Source of the DNA: SURF-24 sp964537965
GTDB taxonomy: Bacteria; Bacteroidota; Ignavibacteria; Ignavibacteriales; SURF-24
NCBI GenBank assembly: GCA_964537965.1
Contig: CAZIDB010000051.1
Location: 1 to 24,584, forward strand
DNA length: 24,584 bases
Direction: 5' to 3'
The position numbers and the translations under genes are program-made. The notes under the pieces were generated by a model, which was given only the letters and a program-made list of their open reading frames with translations, had not been told where the DNA came from and made no database searches. Positions 1 through 8,161 of this stretch are shown here, piece by piece (the first letter of the stretch is position 1; the number at the start of each line of letters is the position of its first letter).

Positions 1-52
1 TAAAATTTAAAGGTAAACAGCAATAAAATTGTTTAGTGATTTACTGAAATTT

Positions 53-445
53 TCAAAGATCTTTAAGTACATCCACAACCTTGTCAAATTCATTTGATTT
101 ATCAAAGAAATAATCAGCTCCCGAATCCATGCATATTTTTCTGTACTGGGGAAAAGAATAGTTGGTTAGTATTATTACTTTAGTATGCAGAAATTTTTCC
201 CTGATGTTTTTTAGTACATCTAACCCGCTTCCACCCGGCATACTTATATCAAGAATAACTATGTCCGGTTTCAACTCTTCAATTATGTCAATTGACTTTT
301 GAACATTTTCTGCCTCACCGACAATGTTTACATTTTTCAATTCTCCGATCATATGAGATAACCTTACACGAACAACCGGAGAATCATCAGAGATCACTAA
401 GTTCATGATTCTTAAACTTTGTGAAGGCTTTATATTTTTATACAT
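53..445 (-). CDS. Receiver-only response regulator (CheY-like)
   Basis: Single-domain phosphoacceptor protein of about 130 residues, with no output domain. Numbered from the ATG at 445, the receiver signature is complete: acidic pair D20/D21, phosphorylatable D66 in the run VILDISMPGGSG, T94 after strand 4 and K116 in FFDKSNEF. Such proteins work by protein contact or as phosphorelay shuttles. The start is uncertain. The ATG at 445 has a purine-rich AAGAAG about 7 nt upstream, a TTG lies 6 nt further up, and the ATG at 406 would begin the protein directly at strand 1 (MNLVISDDSP), which is the usual receiver start but has a poor ribosome site. The gene is co-directional with RR-A and HK-A but lies 317 bp downstream, so co-transcription is possible and unproven. 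The partner kinase is unknown; HK-A is the nearest candidate. Confidence 0.85.
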   Translation of the reverse strand: MYKNIKPSQSLRIMNLVISDDSPVVRVRLSHMIGELKNVNIVGEAENVQKSIDIIEELKPDIVILDISMPGGSGLDVLKNIREKFLHTKVIILTNYSFPQYRKICMDSGADYFFDKSNEFDKVVDVLKDL

Positions 446-762
446 AAACAATTCTTCTTAAGATAATTTTTCTACATTAATCCGGGTTTCAAATGATACT
501 GATTCTATTGAGTTTCTGTTTGAACCGGCGTCTAATTAACGATAGCTAATATTACAATTAATGTCCATATAAAAATCTTTAAACCGGGTAGGATAAAGTT
601 GATTTATTTTGTAGGGGATTTTCTTACAGAATATTGAAGTGATGATAAACCGGGATAAATGAGTAAAAGTAAAATCTCACATAAAAAAGAAGGATAAGTG
701 AATTGAATTGTCCGGTTAAACAAAATAAGCAGATTAACTATTCTTAAAATTGTGATTTCTTA
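446..762. other. Non-coding gap between two response-regulator genes
   Basis: This 317-bp stretch has no credible reading frame, tRNA shape or strong hairpin with a T-run. It holds several AAACCGG-like strings, for example TTTAAACCGGG at 578-588 and TAAACCGGG at 646-654. CCGG is common throughout this genome, so I give these no firm meaning. It presumably carries the promoter of the receiver-only gene and the end of the HK-A/RR-A transcript. Confidence 0.5.
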
Positions 763-1392
763 TCAGACAAGTTTATTCGTAATTGCGTAATGGGTTATTT
801 CTGCATTTGTAGTGAACTTCATTTTTTCCAAAAGACGGGATCTGTACGTGCTTACGGTTTTAACGCTAAGCGCAAGTTCATCCGCAATTTGCATTGGAGC
901 TTTGCCGGAAGCAATCAACCTCATAATTTCAAACTCTCTGTTGGAAAGATTTTCGTGCGGAGGTCTATCGGAATTATTATCTACATCGTTCATAAGTATT
1001 TCAACAATCTGCTGGTTAATATATTTGCCGCCATTCATAATTCTTTTTAAAGCATTTACAAGTTCTTCCGGTGCGCTGTCCTTTGTTAAATAACCTGCTG
1101 CTCCTGCTTTTAATGTTCTTAAACCAAACTGTTCTTCAGAGTGTACAGTTAAAACCAGGACTGGAAGTTTAGGCCTGACTTTTTTTATCTCTTTTAGAAT
1201 TTCTATACCGGACATACCCGGCAATGATATATCAAGAACAACAGCATCCCATTTTTTTTCAGCAATCATATCTAAAACTTCTCTTCCATTAGCGGCTTCT
1301 TCGCAAGAAAATTTATTACTGTCTTCAAGTAAAATTTGTTTTAATCCTTGTCTAACTACAGCGTGATCATCGCAGATTAATACTTTGTGCAT
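763..1392 (-). CDS. NarL/FixJ-family response regulator (RR-A)
   Basis: Two-domain transcription regulator, 209 residues. The N-terminal receiver (about 1-120) has D8/D9, phosphoacceptor D54 (VVLDISLPG), T82 and K104. The C-terminal LuxR-type helix-turn-helix (about 146-209) contains LSNREFEIMRLIASGK and a recognition helix near LSVKTVSTYRSRL. It starts 3 bp after the stop of HK-A. Its ribosome site (TGGAG, 9 nt upstream of the ATG) lies inside the last codons of HK-A, which points to translational coupling and a cognate kinase-regulator pair. It is the same length as RR-B (12221-12850) and clearly its paralogue; VRQGLKQI, SGIEILK and SAPEEL are shared. DNA targets cannot be read from the sequence. 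Confidence 0.95.
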   Translation of the reverse strand: MHKVLICDDHAVVRQGLKQILLEDSNKFSCEEAANGREVLDMIAEKKWDAVVLDISLPGMSGIEILKEIKKVRPKLPVLVLTVHSEEQFGLRTLKAGAAGYLTKDSAPEELVNALKRIMNGGKYINQQIVEILMNDVDNNSDRPPHENLSNREFEIMRLIASGKAPMQIADELALSVKTVSTYRSRLLEKMKFTTNAEITHYAITNKLV

Positions 1393-1395
1393 AAA

Positions 1396-3957
1396 TTACA
1401 ACTCCAATGGTTTAAGCTTAGAATCGGTTAAAGGAATTATTACAGACACAGTTGTTCCTGGATTTGAAGCAAATATCTTAAAATTCCCATTAAAAAGTCT
1501 TGCTCTTTCTTCCATACCTAATAAACCAAACGACTTATGGTTTTCAATTTTATCATTCACAATTCCTTTTCCATTATCTTTCACGGTTAAATTAACTTCA
1601 TTATCAGTAAAAGAAAGAGAAACTTTTACTTCGGATGCTTCCGCATGTCTTGTAATATTTGTAAGTGTTTCCTGGAAAATTCTGAATATAGCAGTTGAAA
1701 TATCATTGGATATTTCAATATCCGCAGGCAGTTCTTCTATTGTACATTTAATTCCGGTCCTGTTTTGAAATTCCTGAGCCTGCCACTCAATAGCTGCCGG
1801 TAATCCAAGATAGTCAAGAACACCGGGTCTTAGCTCAGAAGCAATTTTTCTAACCGATGTTATTGTTGCATCAATAAGCGAATCCATTGTAGAAAGTTTT
1901 TGCTTAATTATATCAGCATTGTCAACCGGCTTCTGTAGTTTTTTTGCTATCCAGGATAAATCCATTTTCAAACCGGTAAGCGCCTGCCCAAGCTCATCGT
2001 GTATTTCCCTTGCAATTCTTGTTCTTTCCTCCTCTCTTGCAGATTGAAGGTGGGCAGACAATCGTCTTAATTGTTCTCTTGAATTCTTAACCTGGAATTC
2101 TGCCGCCTCTATCTTTTGGTATGCTATTGAATTTTGTATAGCAGTAGAAGCAGTTTGAGAAAGTAACGAAAGCTTCTCTATATCTTCATTTGTAAATACG
2201 GCGCCGTTTTTTTTATTGTCAATTTTTAAGAAACCTAAAACTTCAGATTCGGAATCTAATATAGGGGCACAGATAGTATTAAAAATATTAAATTTATCAC
2301 ACAAGTTTTTGCAGGCTATCGGGTCGTCCTGTGCATTATTTGTTAAATATACTTTCTTATTTTTTACAACATAACCAGGAATTCCTTCCCCAGGTAGCCA
2401 TTCATACTCAAACATTTCCGGTACAAGGTTATGAAAATATTTTTTACTTATAAAACAATCACCAACTCTAAGTCCTGCGACCCCACTTTCGCAATCAAGC
2501 AATTTTATACCTTCCTCAACAAGGTAATCCATAGCCTGCTCTACGTTTAACTTTGAATTTAGTTTTTTACCAGCCATTAAAAGAGTATGTAATGTATTCT
2601 CATAATTTTTTCTCCTGGTGATGTCGCTTGCATTAACAATAATTCCGTCAATTGCCTGCACGTCAATTAAATTCTTTAAGTTGATTTCAAGGTAACAGTA
2701 GCTTTCATCCTTTTTCTTAAAGCGAATTTCCGTGGTTATTTTCTGTTTCTTTTCTTTTAGTATGAATTCAAATTTTTCAGTTACCTGCTTCCTGTCTTCA
2801 GGGTGAATGTAATCGATTACCGGTCTGTTGAACAATTCAGATGCATTATAGCCAAGCACATCTTTAATTGAAGGGCCTAAATATTTAAATGTAGAGTCCT
2901 CATTCAAAATTACTTTTACATCAAATTCATTTTCAATTAAAGAATGGAAATATAATTCNNNNNNNNNNNNNNNNNNNNNNNNNNNNNNNNNNNNNNNNNN
3001 NNNNNNNNNNNNNNNNNNNNNNNNNNNNNNNNNNNNNNNNNNNNNNNNNNNNNNNNNNTGCTCGGTAATTTTATGCTCAACTAACGAAGCCAGATTTGCA
3101 GAAAGATATTTAATTAAGTTAACAAGTTTTTCATTTTTGGGGCTGGATTCGTAAAGATAAAATGCAATTATTGCAACAGTCTTATTCCTTGAAACAATCG
3201 GTGTTACAAAATATGTGTTAAGGTTAGTCTGACGTATTTGTTTGACCCTAAAAAAATTCTTATTGTTGCCAATATCCTGAATCCATTTTTGTCTTCTTGT
3301 TTTCCAAACGGTTCCCAGGATTCCCTTACCAAATTTTCCTTTATGGTTTTTCGTTTTATAAGAATAGTTCTGTACTTTCAAATCCTTATTGAACCATTCG
3401 GCGATACGAACAATTGATTCCTGGTATTTATCTAATATCCATGCCTCACCCATAGGGAGGCCGGCAAAATGGCAAATATATTCAAGCGTTATTTTAAATG
3501 ATTGTTCAATATCTGCAATCTGGTTGTATGCAAAGACAAGATTCTTTAAAAGTTTTAATTCCTCATCCGCTTCTTTTCTTTTATTAATATTTCTTACCGT
3601 ACAGAGAATAATATTATTTTTCTTAAGGGGAATTGCATTAAGTGAAATCCAGATGAAGTTACCTGGTTTAGTATTAAAACGGAATTCAAGATTTGATAAA
3701 GAGTTACCGTCAAAAAGATGATGAATAGCAGTTTCAAAAATCAAAAGATCATCTTTATAAATAATCTCCTCGATTTTTTTTGCCAAAAATTCTTCTTCCG
3801 AATAACCCAGAATATTTTTTACGTTTTGGTTTATCCATAAAGGAGTACCATCCTCTATTGAAGCAATTAGGTAAAGGTCATAGGATAATTCAAAAAATCC
3901 TTCCAGATCAACTGACGACAAAAGACTTTTATATTTTGGAGGTAAATTTTCCATCAT
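1396..3957 (-). CDS. PAS-GAF-PAS-GAF sensor histidine kinase, HisKA_3 type (HK-A), interrupted by an assembly gap
   Basis: Soluble sensor kinase of the NarX/DegS (HisKA_3) class; no membrane segment is visible. Nominal order, counting the 34 unknown residues: PAS (about 14-130, ILGYSEEEFL), GAF (about 140-295), unknown 300-333, PAS (about 335-455, VLGYNASELF, ending in DITRRK), GAF (about 465-625), HisKA_3 with phosphoacceptor H653 in REIHDELGQALT, then HATPase with the N-box near FQETLTNITRHAEAS, DNGKGI and GLLGMEERA. The second GAF has several cysteines (LDCESG, ACKNLCDKF, NTICAP); a redox or metal role is only a possibility. The frame stays open across the gap, but 100 N is a placeholder, so true length and domain count there are unknown. 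It sits upstream of, and is coupled to, RR-A. No strong ribosome site precedes the ATG at 3957; a second ATG follows immediately. Confidence 0.88.
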   Translation of the reverse strand: MMENLPPKYKSLLSSVDLEGFFELSYDLYLIASIEDGTPLWINQNVKNILGYSEEEFLAKKIEEIIYKDDLLIFETAIHHLFDGNSLSNLEFRFNTKPGNFIWISLNAIPLKKNNIILCTVRNINKRKEADEELKLLKNLVFAYNQIADIEQSFKITLEYICHFAGLPMGEAWILDKYQESIVRIAEWFNKDLKVQNYSYKTKNHKGKFGKGILGTVWKTRRQKWIQDIGNNKNFFRVKQIRQTNLNTYFVTPIVSRNKTVAIIAFYLYESSPKNEKLVNLIKYLSANLASLVEHKITEXXXXXXXXXXXXXXXXXXXXXXXXXXXXXXXXXXELYFHSLIENEFDVKVILNEDSTFKYLGPSIKDVLGYNASELFNRPVIDYIHPEDRKQVTEKFEFILKEKKQKITTEIRFKKKDESYCYLEINLKNLIDVQAIDGIIVNASDITRRKNYENTLHTLLMAGKKLNSKLNVEQAMDYLVEEGIKLLDCESGVAGLRVGDCFISKKYFHNLVPEMFEYEWLPGEGIPGYVVKNKKVYLTNNAQDDPIACKNLCDKFNIFNTICAPILDSESEVLGFLKIDNKKNGAVFTNEDIEKLSLLSQTASTAIQNSIAYQKIEAAEFQVKNSREQLRRLSAHLQSAREEERTRIAREIHDELGQALTGLKMDLSWIAKKLQKPVDNADIIKQKLSTMDSLIDATITSVRKIASELRPGVLDYLGLPAAIEWQAQEFQNRTGIKCTIEELPADIEISNDISTAIFRIFQETLTNITRHAEASEVKVSLSFTDNEVNLTVKDNGKGIVNDKIENHKSFGLLGMEERARLFNGNFKIFASNPGTTVSVIIPLTDSKLKPLEL
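2959..3058. other. Assembly gap (100 N)
   Basis: Exactly one hundred N in the middle of HK-A, between its first GAF and second PAS domains. A round 100 is the customary placeholder for a gap of unknown size. The missing DNA may be longer or shorter than drawn and could encode a coiled-coil linker or a further sensor domain. Confidence 0.98.
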
Positions 3958-4107
3958 TTAAAATAATATCCGGTAAATAATTTTAACGCAATAATAAATA
4001 AATTTCATTAAATATCATATTATGTCTTATTTTATGTTGTACCTTCACTTCAATACAGTTTCTTTCAATATTAGAATTATATTACGGAGAAGCGATTCAA
4101 AAAAAAA

Positions 4108-5388
4108 TTAGTTGGAAATAGATTTTATTTCCTTAATTATTTTGTCTGTTGCACCAATATTATGAATGACGTATTCAAGGGAGATTTTTCCGATTTTCCT
4201 GCGCAGATCATCCTTGCTTAATAACAATCTGAGATGTTTATAAATCTCATTCTTGTTATTTATAAGTTTAGCGCCGCCAATCTTAACAAGCTTTTGCGCT
4301 TCCTGCGAGTTTTCTATTTTTGGTCCGAAAATAACGGGAATACCATAGACTGCAGGTTCCAGCACATTATGAATGCCTTGTTTAAAACTGCCTCCTACAT
4401 ATGCTACATCAGCATAATAATAAAGAGTAAGCAGAATGCCTATCGAATCAACTATTATAACACTTTCATTGTTATAATTGTTCAAATAGGAGAAGCGGAT
4501 TGTAGATGTTTTTCCTGAAAAATAATTTTCAAGCTTTTCGAGTCGTGAAATTGTTGGTTCATGAGGTACAAGAATCAATAAAAGCTCAGGTTCATATTTC
4601 ATTAATTTAAGGAAAGCGGGTAAATAAACTTCTTCATCACTTTCCCATGAGCTTCCGGCCACAAATACTTTTTTACCGGAGAAGAAATTTTCCCTGAATA
4701 ATTTTTTTTCTTTTGCCGCCTGGCTTTTTTGATAGACTCTGTCAAATCGTGTATCCCCAACAGATCTTAACTTTGAATCCGGGATTGAAAAATCCTTGAA
4801 ATTTATAAGATCGTCTTTTGATACTGTAAGTATTCTTGTAATATCTTTATACAAAGCTTTATGAAAACTCTTTGAGAAAAGAATTTTCCTGCTTGAGTTT
4901 TTTCTCATTGTTGCGTCAACCAAAAAACAGGGGATATTATTTTCCTTTAACTGCCATATAAAGTTTGGCCAAATATCATATCGCATCATAACAGCAAGAT
5001 CTGGCTGGACAGTTTTAATAAATCTCTTTGCTTCGCTTTGTGTATCAAACGGCATGTAAGAAACAATATCTGCGTAAGGATAATTTTTTGAATTCTCGTA
5101 CCCTGAAGGTGAAAAAAATGTAGCAAGTACGTTGATGTTCTTCTCGGTCTTTATTTTTTCAATAATTGGTTTAGCCTGCTCAAATTCACCCATTGAAGAA
5201 GAGTGAAACCAGATTAATTTTTTCTTATTATCCAAAGATATCAATGATAGAATCAAATCCTCGAAAAGTCTCTTCCTGTCTTTAATGCCTTTTCTGATTT
5301 TAGGATTGAACAGAGCACCAACACGCAGCAAAAGATATAGAATGGGGATAAAAAAATAATTATATATTAAATACCAGAATAATCTCAT
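4108..5388 (-). CDS. waaA: 3-deoxy-D-manno-octulosonic acid (Kdo) transferase
   Basis: Transfers Kdo from CMP-Kdo to the lipid A precursor at the inner face of the cytoplasmic membrane, the first step of LPS core assembly. The protein has 426 residues, normal for the family. A hydrophobic N-terminal anchor (about 3-24) is followed by the acceptor-site block HSSSMGEFEQ (62-71), whose E68 matches the family's catalytic acid. GDTRFDR follows, and the C-terminal donor-site signature is GGSFKQGIHNVLEPAVYG. The family usually reads HAxSVGE, so SSSMGE is a mild variant. The ATG overlaps the stop of the upstream GT9 gene by 4 bp (ATGA), indicating one operon for LPS core synthesis. Whether it adds one or more Kdo units cannot be told. 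Confidence 0.95.
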   Translation of the reverse strand: MRLFWYLIYNYFFIPILYLLLRVGALFNPKIRKGIKDRKRLFEDLILSLISLDNKKKLIWFHSSSMGEFEQAKPIIEKIKTEKNINVLATFFSPSGYENSKNYPYADIVSYMPFDTQSEAKRFIKTVQPDLAVMMRYDIWPNFIWQLKENNIPCFLVDATMRKNSSRKILFSKSFHKALYKDITRILTVSKDDLINFKDFSIPDSKLRSVGDTRFDRVYQKSQAAKEKKLFRENFFSGKKVFVAGSSWESDEEVYLPAFLKLMKYEPELLLILVPHEPTISRLEKLENYFSGKTSTIRFSYLNNYNNESVIIVDSIGILLTLYYYADVAYVGGSFKQGIHNVLEPAVYGIPVIFGPKIENSQEAQKLVKIGGAKLINNKNEIYKHLRLLLSKDDLRRKIGKISLEYVIHNIGATDKIIKEIKSISN

Positions 5389-6386
5389 AACGTTTTTATA
5401 AAATTTGTAACCTCAGAATAAATAAAACCGGGAGTCAATTCCTTCATGCATTTAAAATGTTTTTTAGGACATTTAGCTCTACCAATATGAGAACACGGTC
5501 TGCAAGATAATAAATTGTTCTCTAAAATTAAATTTTTGTTTTTATAAGGAGTAAAACCGAATTCCTTTACAGTTGAACCCATTATCATCACTACAGGAAT
5601 ATTAACTGAGCAGGCAAGGTGCATCAAACCGGAATCATTACAGATTATGGCTTTACAATTTTTCATACCTGATGCTGTCATCAGCAGCTTGTCTTCGTTG
5701 CAAAAGTTTAATGAGTGAGGGATTAATTGATTCATTTCCTTACAAATATCAGAATCATCTTTTCCGCCAAAAAGAATTATTCTGAATCCGTTTTCAGTTA
5801 ACTTTTTACCAAGCTCAATAAAATATTCTGCAGGCCATTTTTTTGTGTAATGCCTTGAGCCGGGACAAAGACCAATATAGTTTATACTCTCATCAAGCTT
5901 GTTATTAAGTCCTTCGTGTATGAATAATTCCAATCCATTATTATCTAACTTGAAACCAGGAATTGTATGAGCATACCTTTCCGGAATCTGGGGCTCATTT
6001 TTTAACCTGTTAATCTTGAAGGTTACAAGTAGAAATTTCTCTATGCTTTTCTTGCCGAATCTAAAAACAGGAACGTTTAATTTATTCGTTAATCTCCTGC
6101 TTCTGAAATTATTCTGCAGATCTATTACGAGGTCATATTGATTATCATTAAGTTGGTTGAAGGTTTCTTTTATCTTGTCTTTTTTATAATGTATAAGTGA
6201 ACTTAAACGCGGATTAAACTTATAAATATCTTCGTACTGCGGTTTAATAAGAAAATCAATGTTCAGTTGCGGGTAATTGTTTTTTAAAGTTCTTACAAGA
6301 GGAGTTGTTAGTAAAATATCACCAAGTGAGCTTAAGCGAATAATAAGTACCCTTTTAAGCTGAGTGAAGTTTATATCTTTGACCAA
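5385..6386 (-). CDS. Glycosyltransferase family 9, ADP-heptose:LPS heptosyltransferase-like
   Basis: Probable LPS-core heptosyltransferase, 333 residues, cytoplasmic face of the inner membrane. GT9 marks are the N-terminal RLSSLGDILLTTPLVR (about 17-32), VIDLQNNFRSRRL, the donor-side LCPGSRHYTKKWP (about 172-184), FGGKDD and CNDSGLMHLACSV. The C-terminal cysteine-rich stretch (CRPCS, then KCPKKHFKCM) is often seen in GT9 proteins of this phylum. The start is a TTG at 6386 with AGGA about 10 nt upstream; no ATG lies near the conserved N-terminus. It is the first gene of a pair with waaA (4-bp ATGA overlap). It could be WaaF-, WaaC- or WaaQ-like; the sequence alone does not decide, so no symbol is given. 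Confidence 0.9.
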   Translation of the reverse strand: MVKDINFTQLKRVLIIRLSSLGDILLTTPLVRTLKNNYPQLNIDFLIKPQYEDIYKFNPRLSSLIHYKKDKIKETFNQLNDNQYDLVIDLQNNFRSRRLTNKLNVPVFRFGKKSIEKFLLVTFKINRLKNEPQIPERYAHTIPGFKLDNNGLELFIHEGLNNKLDESINYIGLCPGSRHYTKKWPAEYFIELGKKLTENGFRIILFGGKDDSDICKEMNQLIPHSLNFCNEDKLLMTASGMKNCKAIICNDSGLMHLACSVNIPVVMIMGSTVKEFGFTPYKNKNLILENNLLSCRPCSHIGRAKCPKKHFKCMKELTPGFIYSEVTNFIKTL

Positions 6387-6514
6387 AAAAGCTATATCCT
6401 GAAAATTACAATTGAAATTTAGGCATTTATATCAGTTCAATCAACAATGCAGATTGTGGATTTAATAAGAGTTATTTATTTTTGCATTCAATTATTGCAT
6501 TAAGGAATAAAAAA

Positions 6515-6784
6515 ATGACATCATTACCTCCGCCTAAAACTAAGGTGTTCCCGGCAGATTCAAAGGAAAAGCAGGTTTATAATATTGTAGAGCAACTTGC
6601 TGAGAATATTCCGGTTCCTAATGACAGAAACAGGTTGGGTTATTGTTTATATAAATTTGTTACAGGCCAGGGAGATAACCCGGAAATTCTTGTCAGTTCA
6701 ACAAAAATAAAAATTGTCGGGATGAAAAAGGAAGAATTGGCAAAGAAGATTAATGATGAATTAGAAAAAGCAAAACTTGCCTGA
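6515..6784 (+). CDS. Small conserved-looking protein of unknown function
   Basis: An 89-residue protein that I do not recognise. The start at 6515 is chosen because AAGGA ends 8 nt before it; an upstream in-frame TTG at 6482 has no such site. The protein is hydrophilic, with no signal peptide or membrane segment. It begins with a proline-rich MTSLPPPKTK and ends with a charged, helical KKEELAKKINDELEKAK. The middle contains RNRLGYCLYKFVTG and one cysteine. The gene stands alone on the plus strand, divergent from the LPS operon (128-bp shared region) and convergent with the ATP-grasp gene. Good ribosome site and coding-like codon pattern support a real gene; nothing supports a specific role. 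Confidence 0.7.
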   Translation: MTSLPPPKTKVFPADSKEKQVYNIVEQLAENIPVPNDRNRLGYCLYKFVTGQGDNPEILVSSTKIKIVGMKKEELAKKINDELEKAKLA

Positions 6785-6856
6785 GAAAATTAAATTCATA
6801 TTGTATTGTTTTTTTTACAAATTTAATAACAGGTAAAAGCAGAAGTCTGTTTAATG

Positions 6857-7900
6857 CTATTTCCTGGTTCTTCTTTTGTATGCAAGGTCAACAATTCGCT
6901 TAAGTGTTTTATTAAAGTTCAATCCTGCTGCTTTACTTGATCTCATAAATCCTGCGTCTTCAGTTAGGTCGGGATTCGGATTAACTTCAAGAACGAATAA
7001 TTTATTTTCTTTAGACAACCTCATATCTACGCGTGCATAATCCCGGCAGCCCATGGCTTTAAATGCTTTCAACGCTAAATCTTTTGCAGTATTCTCAACT
7101 TCAATTGGTAAAACTGAAGGACATATAGCGACAGTAGAATGATAAGCTTCGTGGTAAGGATCCCACTTAGCCTGAAAGCTCACAATGTTATGCAGATAAT
7201 CCGGCATTCTTGAGAAATCGATTTCGCTTATTGGAAGAACCCTTGGTTTTTTATCCCCAAGTACTGCAACATTCAATTCTCTTCCGTCAATATATTCTTC
7301 AATTAATGCGCTCTGGTGCAGGTTGAATAAAATGTTTTCCACTTTGGCAAGAAGCTTTTCGTAATTATCTACAACGGAATCGAATTCAATACCAATGCTT
7401 GCATCTTCCATTGTCGGTTTAACAATTATCGGGTAGTGAAGTTTTAATTCTTTCAAGTCATCAATGGTAGATACAATCTGATATTGAGGTGTGGATATTC
7501 CCTGCGAATGCATTATACTTTTTGCCATAGCTTTTCTCTGGCATGTACCCAATGCTATCGGGTCAGCCCCTGTATAGGCAACCTTCATCAGTTCAAGCAG
7601 GCCGGCAAAATTCATTTCGTAATGCGCCTTCTCATAAAAAATTTCTACAAGATTAAAAACAACATCCGGTGCATTTTTTTTGTAATCTTTCATAAAGAGG
7701 TCATAGTCATCTTTTATATTTAAAAGATAACAATCATATCCAACGTCCCTTATTCCCTGGGCCATTCTTTCAAAAGTTTCAAATGGATCTGTATATTCAA
7801 GATCAAAATAAGGTTTAAAATCCAGATCTTTCTTCTGAACCTGGTGACGTTCTTTATAATAATCAGGATGTGCTTCGTTAAAAACTAATGCTACTTTCAT
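6857..7900 (-). CDS. D-alanine-D-alanine ligase-like ATP-grasp ligase
   Basis: ATP-dependent carboxylate-amine ligase of the Ddl-like ATP-grasp group, 347 residues, cytoplasmic. The ATP-grasp core is clear: K161 in PIIVKPTMEDASIGI, the hinge acids E201/E202 in LIEEYIDGRELNVAV, and the metal-binding set D292 (ARVDMR), E305 and N307 in LEVNPNPDLTED. The N-terminus lacks the glycine-rich, serine-containing loop of true Ddl enzymes and reads VALVFNEAHPDYY. The C-terminal signature is EVNPNPDLT rather than the Ddl-typical EVNTxPGMT. So D-Ala-D-Ala synthesis is doubtful, and another amino-acid or peptide ligation is likely. No murein genes are nearby. It is a single gene, divergent from the receiver/ATP-binding protein at 8162 across a 261-bp gap. 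Confidence 0.82.
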   Translation of the reverse strand: MKVALVFNEAHPDYYKERHQVQKKDLDFKPYFDLEYTDPFETFERMAQGIRDVGYDCYLLNIKDDYDLFMKDYKKNAPDVVFNLVEIFYEKAHYEMNFAGLLELMKVAYTGADPIALGTCQRKAMAKSIMHSQGISTPQYQIVSTIDDLKELKLHYPIIVKPTMEDASIGIEFDSVVDNYEKLLAKVENILFNLHQSALIEEYIDGRELNVAVLGDKKPRVLPISEIDFSRMPDYLHNIVSFQAKWDPYHEAYHSTVAICPSVLPIEVENTAKDLALKAFKAMGCRDYARVDMRLSKENKLFVLEVNPNPDLTEDAGFMRSSKAAGLNFNKTLKRIVDLAYKRRTRK

Positions 7901-8161
7901 ATTTCTTTTTCTTGTTGAATGAAAGTTAGTGAAAAAAAATAAACGGAAAAAATTCAGATTGATACTATATTGAGTTTAAACCCCGTGATCATTTTGTAAG
8001 TAAATGGGCTTAAAAAAGTTGCTTCAATATGTTTTTGTTATCATTAAATATTATCAGAATATATTTTAATGATCGGGAGGCAGTTTAATAACGCACTTTC
8101 CTTATTCAATTCCGATTATTATATTAAAGCCGCAAAGAATAAATAAAAATCATAAAACGAT

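Noticed and set aside
478..720. Repeated AAACCGG-like strings as an operator array
   Set aside because: Spacing and orientation are irregular, and CCGG strings are frequent in coding DNA throughout the window.
812..1768. Plus-strand open frames opposite RR-A and HK-A
   Set aside because: They mirror well-supported minus-strand genes, have no family resemblance and no ribosome sites. The same holds for the other antisense frames across the window.
6785..6856. T8 run as a terminator for the small plus-strand gene
   Set aside because: Only an AT-only 7-bp pairing (TTAAATT/AATTTAA) with a long loop surrounds it; too weak to call.
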